DNA of 33,686 nucleotides from Gracilaria caudata (Eukaryota > Rhodophyta > Florideophyceae > Gracilariales > Gracilariaceae), in contig JASCIV010000188.1 of NCBI GenBank assembly GCA_030374735.1, positions 1 through 33,686 on the forward strand, read 5' to 3'. The position numbers and the translations under genes are program-made. Positions 8,105 to 16,203 of this stretch are shown in pieces. Under the pieces are notes generated by a model. That model was not told the origin of the DNA and did not search any database. It saw only the letters and a program-made list of their open reading frames with translations. Within the stretch, counting starts at the first letter, position 1. Every line of letters begins with the position of its first letter.

Positions 8105-8584
8105 ATGCGTCTACAGCTGTGGCGCACGGCGGCGACGACGCGCGCGTCGTTGAGCACTCTGTCTGCGTCAACGAGCGCGCCATCAGCGACGCCAGCGCCG
8201 CCCGCAACGGCCAAGCCCAGATGGGTGCAATCGATGCCCACGCGCGCCATTGCGCACGCGTTGATGCAACGGGAGAGTCGCATGGCGAGCCACGATGAGC
8301 TGTACCGCGAGGTGCAGCAGATGGGAATGGTGAAATCACATCGTCACTTCAAACACTGTTTGAAGATGATGAAGCTGCAGAAACGAGTGAACGTGCTGTG
8401 TTTGGGGCTGGTGCGCGTGGGCAGCGCGAAGAGAAAGTTCGCGGTGAAGCTGACGAACAGAGGGAACGCCGTGTATCAGTTCTACCGCAACTGTGAGGAC
8501 TGGGCTGAGCAGAACGAGCGCAAAGCGGCGGGGGAGCAGGCGGCGGGCGCAGAGGGCGCGAGGGGTTTGAACGACGCGTTGTAG
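8105..8584 (+). CDS. Putative mitochondrial small winged-helix-like protein
   Basis: The product is 159 residues. Residues 1-40 are rich in Arg, Ser, Thr and Ala with no acidic residue (MRLQLWRTAATTRASLS), typical of a mitochondrial presequence. Residues about 45-128 look like a compact helix-helix-helix-strand unit (HDELYREVQQMGMVKSHRHF, then LKMMKLQKRVN, then a beta-rich KRKFAVKLTNRG), as in winged helices. The C-terminal tail is charged and low complexity. The basic composition and size would suit a mitochondrial ribosome component or nucleic-acid-binding protein; this is inference and I do not recognise the family. It is followed, after 382 bp, by SQD1 on the same strand. Confidence 0.55.
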   Translation: MRLQLWRTAATTRASLSTLSASTSAPSATPAPPATAKPRWVQSMPTRAIAHALMQRESRMASHDELYREVQQMGMVKSHRHFKHCLKMMKLQKRVNVLCLGLVRVGSAKRKFAVKLTNRGNAVYQFYRNCEDWAEQNERKAAGEQAAGAEGARGLNDAL

Positions 8585-8966
8585 AAAGCTTTCAAGGTAA
8601 AACGACACCACCGCGGCCTCATGGCGGCTGGCCGACACCATCTTCAACGCCAAATCCGGCGCATCACAAAGTTCACCAACCGCAACACAGGCGACGCAAA
8701 GCAACTGAAGCGCCGCAAAAATTCCAATCGCCCCAATCGCCGCGCGCCACGTCGCAAAGCGTCTGACGCTGCCCATTCAGCGCCGCCCAAGTGTTTTGAA
8801 TGTCGCTCTACCGCGGCCGCCAAGTTCGCATCACATGCACCAAATGTGCCATATCGCCGCCACCGTGATACTCTCGCGGTCAACCTCGCCCCCCCCTCCC
8901 CGCCCGCCACAAACCCCCGACCGTAGACGCCTCGCGTTTGTTTGTTCTCAGCTGCGCTTTCACGAC
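8585..8966 (+). promoter_or_regulatory. SQD1 promoter and leader region
   Basis: This 382-bp space lies between two plus-strand genes. A 101-codon Arg-rich frame (8621-8926) runs through it, but its composition looks like a by-product of GC-rich DNA. A pyrimidine-rich tract (CCCCCCCTCCCCGCCCGCC) lies at about 8889-8907, just before the SQD1 start. Confidence 0.35.
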
Positions 8967-10442
8967 ATGGCCTTCGTCAGTTCCGCGTGCTCCTTTCTGT
9001 CCACTCGCACCCAATCCGCGTCGTCGTTTTGCGGCAATCGTGCGCTCACTCCCGTCGTGTCCGCTTCACGCGCCGCGAAACATGTCGCTCCGCGTCGCTT
9101 TAGCATGTCAGCGGCCACCAACGGCGTGCAGACGGTGGAGAAGAAGAGGATCATTGTGTTGGGCGGCGATGGCTTCTGCGGATGGCCGACAAGTTTATAC
9201 CTCAGTGAACTCGGTCACGATGTCATTCTCGTCGACAATCTGTCGCGCAGAAAGATTGATCTTGAGCTGGAATGCGATTCTCTCACACCCATTCAAAGCA
9301 TGAGTGAAAGGCTTCTGGCCTGGAGGAGCGTGTCAGGAAGGGACATTCGCTTTGTTTACATGGATGTTGCCAGGGAGTATGATCGACTTTTGGAGCTCCT
9401 TATACGAGAGAAACCAGATGCTGTTGTGCATTTCGCCGAGCAACGCGCGGCGCCCTATTCGATGAAGGGCAGTCGTCAGAAGAGGTATACGGTTGACAAC
9501 AATGTCAGCGGTACTCATAACTTGCTTGCGTCCATTGTTGAATCCGGCCTTGATATTCATGTGGTTCATCTCGGTACCATGGGTGTATACGGTTATGGAA
9601 CCTCAGGAGGAGAAATTCCAGAGGGTTACATCAATGTGGTACTGCCAGGAGGCAGACAATCTCGTATTTTGCATCCTTCGTATCCTGGCTCTGTGTATCA
9701 TGCTACCAAGTGTCTCGACCAAATTCTCTTCCAGTTTTATCAGAAGAACGATTCGCTTCGCATCACTGATCTGCATCAGGGCATTGTATGGGGCACAAAC
9801 ACCGCCCAAACCCGACGCGATGAACGTCTTATCAATCGTTTTGATTACGATTCTGATTACGGCACCGTGTTGAATCGCTTTCTTATGCAGGCTGCGCTTG
9901 GAGTGCCGCTCACTGTGTACGGTACCGGCGGTCAGACCAGGGCGTTTATTCACATTCAAGATACCGCTCGATGCATCAGTTTGGCGATTGCCAATCCCCC
10001 AGATCCTGGAGCACAGGTGGAGATCTTCAATCAAGTTGCCGAGACGCATCGAGTGCGAGATCTTGCCAGCTTGATCTCGGATAAAACTGGCTGTGAGGTG
10101 AAGAATATTAGCAATCCGCGAAATGAATCGGCGGAAAATGAACTTGATGTGGCCAATCGTAAGTTCAAGAGTTTGGGATTAGAGCCCACTACGCTGGAAA
10201 TGGGTCTGCTTGATGAGGTTGTGTCAATTGCTGAAAAGTACAAGGACCGGTGTGACAAGTCAAAGATCTTGCCAAATTCGTTCTGGAACAAGAATCGACG
10301 CCGTGAATGTGAGGAATTTGGATTGAGTGCTTCGGATCTAGGGGCGTACTCTGTAGCTGAGGAGGAGGCTATGTTGTATAGTTTGAGCAAAGGTGATGTG
10401 GCTACCATGGAAAAACTGCGAAAGGTTTTGCAGGGGGCATAG
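8967..10442 (+). CDS. SQD1: UDP-sulfoquinovose synthase, plastid sulfolipid pathway
   Basis: The 491-residue product converts UDP-glucose and sulfite to UDP-sulfoquinovose, the head-group donor for the thylakoid lipid SQDG. Residues 1-55 form a plastid transit peptide with an early Phe (MAFVSSACSF). The mature enzyme is a short-chain dehydrogenase/epimerase-fold protein. It shows the NAD-binding GGDGFCG at 66-72, the HFAEQRAAPYSM segment near 155-166 characteristic of SQD1, the catalytic Thr in HLGTMG (T204) and the YHATK pair (Y244, K248). FIHIQDT near 330 and the EIFNQ motif, typical of the family, are also present. No intron. Its 3' end converges on the Rab gene 251 bp away. In red algae SQD1 is nuclear-encoded in some lineages and plastid-encoded in others (family knowledge); this copy is clearly nuclear in type. 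Confidence 0.97.
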   Translation: MAFVSSACSFLSTRTQSASSFCGNRALTPVVSASRAAKHVAPRRFSMSAATNGVQTVEKKRIIVLGGDGFCGWPTSLYLSELGHDVILVDNLSRRKIDLELECDSLTPIQSMSERLLAWRSVSGRDIRFVYMDVAREYDRLLELLIREKPDAVVHFAEQRAAPYSMKGSRQKRYTVDNNVSGTHNLLASIVESGLDIHVVHLGTMGVYGYGTSGGEIPEGYINVVLPGGRQSRILHPSYPGSVYHATKCLDQILFQFYQKNDSLRITDLHQGIVWGTNTAQTRRDERLINRFDYDSDYGTVLNRFLMQAALGVPLTVYGTGGQTRAFIHIQDTARCISLAIANPPDPGAQVEIFNQVAETHRVRDLASLISDKTGCEVKNISNPRNESAENELDVANRKFKSLGLEPTTLEMGLLDEVVSIAEKYKDRCDKSKILPNSFWNKNRRRECEEFGLSASDLGAYSVAEEEAMLYSLSKGDVATMEKLRKVLQGA

Positions 10443-10693
10443 TTCGGACAACGTGCTGGCGTGCTGGATTGCTGCGTTAGATTGCGGTGTAACTGGTTGT
10501 GCAAGTTTGGGAGCAGTAATGATAAACATGTGGTCTGTTTTTGCCGTTTTGCCACTGCTCTTTGTGTTCGACTACTCGCGAGATGGCGAGCGAGATGCGA
10601 TGATACGAACTCAAGCACGCGGGGAGCAGGAGGAAAGAAAGAAAGTCGAGTTGCAGAATATGAGTGTATGTGCAAATTATATGATATATTATG

Positions 10694-11515
10694 TTAACAC
10701 GAGCAACTTTCTGCATACGACGAAGTGGTGTTGTCGGCCGAAGGTCTAATGTTGGTGGCTGCAGCACTGTCCGAAGCGCATAGTTGAGGGGTCTCTAAAA
10801 TCTTACGCAACAGTTCTTCGAAAGTTTGTTGTACACCTGTGGCGGTTTTGGCGCTTGACTCGACGAAGAGAGTGCTTTGCTGACGAGCAAATTCTAGACC
10901 TTCTTCCCGAGACACTTGTCGTTGCTCGATATCCACTTTGTTTCCGACGACCATTTTGACTGCGGCTGGTCTGGTACTATACATTGCTACTTCCTTGAGC
11001 CATACCTCTTTGAGGGCCTCAAAAGTCTCTCGCTTTGATACATCGTATACTAAGATCACTCCGTGTGCTCCTCGCTGTGTGACGGTTGGTTTTAAAATCG
11101 GCGTCGTGTGGGGGATCATGTAGCTTTGTGTTAGCGCGGTTCGGTTGTTGTTGGGGTATTGTAAATGCGTTTGGTGGTTTGCTTACGTAGTAGGCGCTTG
11201 TGAGCGTTCGAAACCGTTCTTGACCCGCACTGTAGATCGGCCATATGCACACACACAGAACGAAAACGGAGGTCAGAAGCATTGAAGCAGCGCTTGACGG
11301 TGATGAGTTTTGAGACGGAGGAGATAAGCATACGTATCCCAAATGGTCATTTTCACACGACGATTATCAACCTTAAACGCTTTGACCTTGAAATCAACGC
11401 CAATCGTTGGCTGCATGGGTTCAAACACATCGTCCGTAAATCGCAATAAAATGCTCGACTTTCCAACGCCGCTGTCGCCCACGAGCAGAATCTTAAAAGT
11501 CTCATCGAACTCCAT
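10694..11515 (-). CDS. Rab18/RabC-type small GTPase, three exons
   Basis: Exons on the minus strand are 11515-11334, 11229-11187 and 11074-10694. The two introns (104 and 112 bp) have GTATGC...CTACAG and GTAAGC...CACAG ends; joined, they give 201 residues. Rab18/RabC GTPases regulate ER/Golgi and lipid-droplet membrane traffic. Motifs: P-loop GDSGVGKS at 13-20, switch I with T37 (PTIGVDFKVK), WDTAGQE at 59-65, guanine-binding NKVD at 120-123, SAK at 149-151, and C-terminal ESCSC with two cysteines for geranylgeranylation. The WxKE...YST and ILETPQL segments favour RabC/Rab18 over Rab1/8. The first junction splits the Thr codon of WDT, and exon 2 is only 43 bp. A leader intron upstream is possible. 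Confidence 0.95.
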
Positions 11516-11976
11516 GCTGCTATTCACAGCACGTATTTGGATCCAAAGCACACCGGATTGGAATTCACAAGCTGTGGGAGATGTGAATTTGATTCGCCTC
11601 ACTGGCAGGTGCGCGGGCGATGCGTGACGAGGACGCCGGACTGATTTACGAAGGTCGGAGCTGCGTCGAGGGCTGCGACGATGGCGAAGACCAGCGATAC
11701 GCGGTGCGTGCCGGCTTCAACGACGATGGTCGGTTTGGTGGGCAATCGTTTGCAGGCTGCGAACGACAGCTGCTGTCATGGCTGTTAAAACGGCGCCCAA
11801 CCAAACGCAGCCACTTACCGTCTCGTAATGGGCCCGCATCGGGGCGCCCAAATGGACGCGCGCCAATCATACGTCCGTCCAATTTTTTGCTGCCGATCGT
11901 AATCATTTTCCGCACAAACCCTTGTTGTTGAGCCCTCCGTAACATCAGCGCCACGAGCGAGGTTGACGCGCGAGAG
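11516..11976. promoter_or_regulatory. Divergent promoter, Rab gene / PP1-motif protein; possible Rab leader intron
   Basis: This 461-bp divergent space contains a minus-strand consensus donor (CGG|GTAAGT-like, intron side starting 11818) and a pyrimidine-rich acceptor (CTCCCACAG, ending 11572). It could therefore hold a 247-bp leader intron of the Rab gene. Open frames on both strands here (for example 11646-12053 minus) show no domain. Confidence 0.35.
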
Positions 11977-12600
11977 ATGCCGGCTGCGTCGCAGCTGGAT
12001 GAAGATGCTTCTTCGTCGTCCGACGACGGCTTCGAGGTGAAGGCAGTCACCACCGCGGAAGGCGTACGTCACGCCAAATTTACGCCCCCCACTCCGCGCC
12101 CTGCGTCTTCTCTGCGCGCGCTCACGGCGTACGACGCCGCATCGTCCTCATCAACCGACTCGTCTCATGACGACGAGCGAGTCATTCCTGTCTCTAAGCC
12201 GCGCATCAAGAAACGCGTGCGGTTCGCACAGCCAGAGAGCCCTAAGAAACGGGCGCGTAAGGAGTCGTCAGAGGACTGGCGACGAGTTGATGGGGAGAGC
12301 GCTGATGAGGAGGCGGTGTTGATGTCGGAACTTGCTCAATTTGAGGCCAGTGTTGAAGATATTAATCGCGATCACGATGCTGTTACGGATGATTTGCTTG
12401 ATGCGAATGACTTTCATGAACAACTTGCACAGCAGCGTTTTGAGCGACGTGTCGCTTTGTTGCGCCGCCGCTTGCATGATAAGAACGTTGTTCATGGTGT
12501 GCGCGACGGTGTTCTCGTGAACATGGATGTTGATGAACTGCGGAAACAGGACTCGAGCGATGATGATATTGACATAAGGGGCGTTTTGAGACCGCCTTGA
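11977..12600 (+). CDS. Acidic, disordered nuclear protein with PP1-docking RVRF motif
   Basis: The product is 207 residues. The first 75 residues are Ser/Asp-rich (SSSSDD, SSSSTDSSHDDE) with many casein-kinase-2-like sites. Residues 77-95 combine a basic nuclear-localisation-like cluster with KKRVRFAQPESPKKRARK. RVRF at 80-83, preceded by basic residues, fits the RVxF motif by which regulatory subunits bind protein phosphatase 1, and SP at 88-89 is a possible Cdk site. Residues 105-190 are predicted mostly helical (ELAQFEASVEDINRDHD, then LAQQRFERRVALLRRRL), and a short acidic end follows. I recognise no family. A nuclear PP1 regulator is a hypothesis based on the motif alone. The 3' end is 55 bp from the convergent SGNH-like gene. 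Confidence 0.65.
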   Translation: MPAASQLDEDASSSSDDGFEVKAVTTAEGVRHAKFTPPTPRPASSLRALTAYDAASSSSTDSSHDDERVIPVSKPRIKKRVRFAQPESPKKRARKESSEDWRRVDGESADEEAVLMSELAQFEASVEDINRDHDAVTDDLLDANDFHEQLAQQRFERRVALLRRRLHDKNVVHGVRDGVLVNMDVDELRKQDSSDDDIDIRGVLRPP

Positions 12601-12655
12601 TGATGACGTAGGAAAGCGAAATAAGCAAACTCGTTTATTGGCATACAAGCAGTAT

Positions 12656-13528
12656 CTACATTGGGATTTTGCCCTTCCAATACGACCATTCCACGCGTTT
12701 TGCGGCAAACACAAGCTGTTCATATACATCTCTCGAAAACAGACGATATCCATTGCCGTTGAGCGTGAAGAACCCGTTGTGTTGCGTGCTGGTGTGGGCT
12801 CCCATAGTGGTGGTTTTGGAGCTATCGACATCACAAGTGACGGAGATTTGAGACGGTTTCACCTCTTCTGCCACCTGCTTTATCAGCCGTTTCAGGTTTT
12901 GATTCGCTCTTGATACTGCTGCGTACCGCTCATCCTTGTGATAATAAAAGTTTGGTAACGTGGAGACCACAACGTGTTTCCCTAGTAAGGCTATCGCTCT
13001 TGCGATATCCGCAATGTCAGACGGTAGTTGTTCATCATTGATATCATCGTGCATGCCAAATAACAACACCACAACATGTGCATCGATAAACATTCTCTTC
13101 TTAATCACCCGATGAAACAAAGTGCTTCCCTCTTGACTAGCAGGTTTCCAATCACGGGCCCTCGAAAAGATTCTGCCACATGTCAAAACGCTCCACACCA
13201 TGCGCAAGCCAGACTGGTCTCTTTCCTTTCTTATAAGTGCGTTCAACCTCGAACATAAACCAGTATGCCCGAAAGAATCTCCAATACCCTCTGCTGTCCC
13301 ATCTCCAAGCAGCAAAATGGTGCGGTGAAACTCCTTCTTGACGGGCGTCGTGCGGTACTCGATAGTCTGTGAGATGAAGAGAAGCACGCGGTGGAGAGCT
13401 ATGCGCACATAGAGGTAGAGCGTGAAGAATAGCCTTGTCAAGTGGTCTACGAAACCCATGACGGCGGACGGTTGGGACCGAGGTTGCGGCGGTGGAGGCG
13501 GATGTAGAGATGATGCATGCACATGCAT
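12656..13528 (-). CDS. Membrane-anchored SGNH-hydrolase-like protein, probably inactive
   Basis: The product is 290 residues from the first ATG, or 267 if it starts at the second Met (13459), which directly precedes the hydrophobic segment. That segment (FVDHLTRLFFTLYLYVRIALHRVLLFI) is a likely signal anchor. The rest has the block layout of SGNH/GDSL esterases: block I ILLLGDGTAEGIGD, block II TCGR, block III VVLLFGMHDD, block V GFFTLNGNGYRLFS. In block I the nucleophilic Ser of GDS is Gly. In block III the conserved Asn of GxND is His. In block V the Asp-x-x-His pair is not visible. The fold is thus recognisable but the active site appears lost. Role unknown; a lipid- or carbohydrate-binding or regulatory function is possible. 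Divergent from the sterol reductase gene. Confidence 0.7.
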   Translation of the reverse strand: MHVHASSLHPPPPPQPRSQPSAVMGFVDHLTRLFFTLYLYVRIALHRVLLFISQTIEYRTTPVKKEFHRTILLLGDGTAEGIGDSFGHTGLCSRLNALIRKERDQSGLRMVWSVLTCGRIFSRARDWKPASQEGSTLFHRVIKKRMFIDAHVVVLLFGMHDDINDEQLPSDIADIARAIALLGKHVVVSTLPNFYYHKDERYAAVSRANQNLKRLIKQVAEEVKPSQISVTCDVDSSKTTTMGAHTSTQHNGFFTLNGNGYRLFSRDVYEQLVFAAKRVEWSYWKGKIPM

Positions 13529-13874
13529 TTAAATCCGTAGGTGATCATCGCGGCTTGCAATTGATGGCTGTTAGCGCAGCCATCTACGCGTACGAGCTTA
13601 ATCTGCGGCTGTTTGAATGCAGCCAATCAAATAATTTTGAGAAAAACAGGGTTTGAGGTGTAGCCTTTTACACGTTTTACTCTTGTAACGTTGTGTTCGC
13701 TTCCGGATCAAAACTCGACCTGTTGCATCTCCATCACACCTGCCGTTAGATATACATATACCCTTCGCAGCTCCTGGCGCTTCAACTTGCAATACCTTCT
13801 TCCCCAACGTCTCTCTATCTCTCTCTTCCCCGTCCATCGCGCCCTCATCCCGTTTTCACCCGCATCTATCGAAC
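13529..13874. promoter_or_regulatory. Divergent promoter, SGNH-like gene / sterol reductase
   Basis: This 346-bp divergent space is rich in pyrimidine tracts on the plus strand just before the sterol reductase start (CTCTCTATCTCTCTCTTCC at about 13810-13830). No specific site is recognised. Confidence 0.35.
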
Positions 13875-15107
13875 ATGCGTTGGGTGCACGGTTATCTTCT
13901 TCTCTGCACAATCGCTGCCATCATTCTAGCGCGAGATTTTGTACCACTTGTTTCTACTCTAAATCTTTCGCTTCCGCCGTCCGAAATCTACATCGCGTTG
14001 CTCTCATACATCGTATCGATTGCCATCCTAGGTGCATTTCTCCCCGGGAAGATTCAGGTGGGCACGCCACTTGCGGACGGCTCGCGTCTTGAATACAAAT
14101 GCAATGGCTTGCTTGTTACCGGTGCCGTCGTCACCATGCTAGCACTCTCTGTTTGGAATGGATATATTCGCGCTAGTTGGGTAGCTGATAATCATTCTCA
14201 CTTTTTTGTGGCGGCCAATATCTATTCGTTTGTACTAAGCGCGTATCTGTTTGTGAAGGGGAGACTTTCGAGACCTCCGAATTGGTTGAAGCCTCGTTCC
14301 ATTCTATCTGATTTCGTTATGGGATCTGAGTTGAATCCATTCTTATTCGGGGTTAATCTCAAATTCTTTTCGTATAGACCGTCTATGTGTGGTTGGTTAA
14401 TCGTCAATCTCTCGTTTGTTGCTAAGCAATATGAGACGTTGGGGTTCATAAGCGGGAGAATGATGTTGTATCAAATCACCACTGCTTGGTATATATGGGA
14501 TTACTTCGTGCATGAGTCCAAGATGGTTTTCACATGGGATATTATTGCAGAGCATTTTGGACTAATGCTTGTATGGGGAGACTATGTCTTTATAGTTTTC
14601 GCCTTCAGGTACGTTGACACCCTTCACAACAGCAGCTTCGTCGAAGAAATGTTTCTAACAAACAGAAAACCCAGTGTACAAAACTTCTTTTTGTTAAACG
14701 ATGTGAGACCTTTATCATACGTGAATGTGGTGCTTACCCTTCTCACATTCAGCGCAGGATTTGCCATTTTTCGCGGAGCAAACTCTCAGAAGCATCAGTT
14801 CAAGACAAATCGCAATGCTTTAATCTGGGGTAAGCATCCTATAACCGTCGGTGGCAAGCTGCTGGCATCTGGTTTTTGGGGCATAGCGCGACATATGAAT
14901 TATACGGGAGACTTACTTCTTGCCATGTCGTTCTGTCTTCCTTGTGGATGTTGTTGTTCCTTGCCATATTTTTATTTTATCTATTTGTTGCTTCTCACTG
15001 TTCATCGAGAAAAACGCGATGATGAAAGATGTTCTCACAAGTACAAGTCATTATGGGATGACTACTGTAGATTAGTTCCGTACAGAATGGTTCCATTCGT
15101 GTATTAA
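13875..15107 (+). CDS. Delta(14)-sterol reductase (FACKEL/ERG24/LBR family)
   Basis: The 410-residue product is a polytopic ER membrane protein with about 8-10 hydrophobic segments. It belongs to the ERG4/ERG24 family, which uses NADPH to reduce the C14-C15 double bond left after C14 demethylation in sterol synthesis. Motifs: EYKCNGL near 72-78, YQITTAWYIWDYFVHE near 210, the FRGANSQKHQF segment beginning at 299, LLASGFWGIARHMNYTGD at 329-346, LPCG near 355 and the C-terminal HRE...RLVPYRMVPFVY. The short spacing between WGKHP and GGKLLASG matches C-14 reductases rather than DHCR7, which carries an insertion there. The ATG at 13875 is followed directly by a hydrophobic stretch. No intron. The 3' end is 120 bp from the convergent plastid protein gene. 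Confidence 0.9.
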   Translation: MRWVHGYLLLCTIAAIILARDFVPLVSTLNLSLPPSEIYIALLSYIVSIAILGAFLPGKIQVGTPLADGSRLEYKCNGLLVTGAVVTMLALSVWNGYIRASWVADNHSHFFVAANIYSFVLSAYLFVKGRLSRPPNWLKPRSILSDFVMGSELNPFLFGVNLKFFSYRPSMCGWLIVNLSFVAKQYETLGFISGRMMLYQITTAWYIWDYFVHESKMVFTWDIIAEHFGLMLVWGDYVFIVFAFRYVDTLHNSSFVEEMFLTNRKPSVQNFFLLNDVRPLSYVNVVLTLLTFSAGFAIFRGANSQKHQFKTNRNALIWGKHPITVGGKLLASGFWGIARHMNYTGDLLLAMSFCLPCGCCCSLPYFYFIYLLLLTVHREKRDDERCSHKYKSLWDDYCRLVPYRMVPFVY

Positions 15108-15227
15108 CGAACACATAAGTTGCCAATTGTTGTATAAAGTGCAGAGGCATTCAAAAACCGCATTATCTATAATAACGAAGGAAAAAGGGACTCGAAAGCA
15201 TTCAATCATCAAACGCAAACCGCTTGT

Positions 15228-15896
15228 TTAAGTAGGTGGAGACTTGTCATCGCGCTTAGGGTCTTCATCAGTTGCCTCCCACATCCTCTTCAGCATATCA
15301 ACTGAGTCGGCACTAGGCGCGTCTCCTTCATCCTTATCCATGACAGCAGTAGTACTATCACTCTCACTGGCGTCGCCTTCGCCCTCACCATCCTTCTCCG
15401 CTCGACGACCATCCTCTCCCAGCCTCTCCCTCAAACTAGCCAACAAATCCTCATCATCCATAGCATCCTCATCCTCCTCAACATCCATAAACTCCTGTCT
15501 GAGCTTCTCTAACCTTTCAACCTCTTCCCTTATTCGAATTTCTTCTAACTCATCATCGCGTCGATTCTGTTTCCACGCCCAAACGCCCAGCGCTGCGAAA
15601 GTGCCAGCGGTGAGCACCAGCGACAAGGCACGTTCCTTGGAATCCAGCTCCTGTCGCCCATCATACCGCAGTTCTTTTGCTTCAACCTCTCTCACAACTT
15701 CCGGAAACCGCCCGCCCCGAAACGGCAGTCGCGGGCCAAACGCCGCTGCCGACAACAGCGCCGCCGCCACCGCCGCCAGTCGTTTGTGCGTGCGGCGCCG
15801 CGGTCCCGTAGCGCTGCAAGTGAAGCGCGCAGTACTCGCGCAGCGTCTCGGCGTCGCCCACAAAGGCGCTGTTACGAAAGCCACAGAGGCGTCCAT
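15228..15896 (-). CDS. Predicted plastid membrane coiled-coil protein, unknown function
   Basis: The product is 222 residues. The N terminus (MDASVAFVTAPLWATPRRC) looks like a plastid transit peptide with Phe at 7. It is followed by RRRTHKRLAAVAAALLSAAAFG at about 33-54, an Arg-Arg pair before a hydrophobic core, which could be a thylakoid-transfer signal. A second hydrophobic segment lies at 90-108 (ALSLVLTAGTFAALGVWAW). Residues 112-140 are a strongly charged coiled coil (RRDDELEEIRIREEVERLEK). The C-terminal 80 residues are acidic and disordered, ending in a helix (DMLKRMWEAT). I do not recognise the family. The layout suggests a plastid envelope or thylakoid membrane protein with a soluble acidic tail. 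Divergent from RibD. Confidence 0.65.
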   Translation of the reverse strand: MDASVAFVTAPLWATPRRCASTARFTCSATGPRRRTHKRLAAVAAALLSAAAFGPRLPFRGGRFPEVVREVEAKELRYDGRQELDSKERALSLVLTAGTFAALGVWAWKQNRRDDELEEIRIREEVERLEKLRQEFMDVEEDEDAMDDEDLLASLRERLGEDGRRAEKDGEGEGDASESDSTTAVMDKDEGDAPSADSVDMLKRMWEATDEDPKRDDKSPPT

Positions 15897-16203
15897 GGCG
15901 AGGGCGCCGTGATCTCACTTCGCGCTCTCCGCACAGCTGCGTGCCGACTCTATGATGACGGAGACAACTCGCAGATACGGTGTGTCTGGAGGCGCTTTGC
16001 ACCACTCTAGCGTTGTTGCCTGCCACGCTCGATCTCGGAATTCTCGCTGACAGCTGCTTACACCTGTTTACCCCTCGCAGGGCTGCACCTTACCCTGGAT
16101 TCCCACCAGCCGCCATCGGCATCTTGAAACTCGCTTCTTCGCGAAGTCCACCGCCACGGATCGCTCCCCCCCCCTCCCCATCGCCGCTGTTCTCGACAGA
16201 ATC
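15897..16203. promoter_or_regulatory. Divergent promoter, plastid protein gene / RibD
   Basis: This 307-bp divergent space is C-rich toward RibD (CCCCCCCCTCCCC near 16167-16179). No specific site is recognised and no extra gene is supported. Confidence 0.35.

Noticed and set aside
8621..8926. 101-codon Arg-rich plus-strand frame before SQD1
   Set aside because: No domain, and overlapping frames are open on the other strand too; this looks like a composition effect in the SQD1 leader.
11646..12053. 135-codon minus-strand frame upstream of the Rab gene
   Set aside because: It is antisense to the start of the PP1-motif gene, has no domain, and crosses a probable splice donor.
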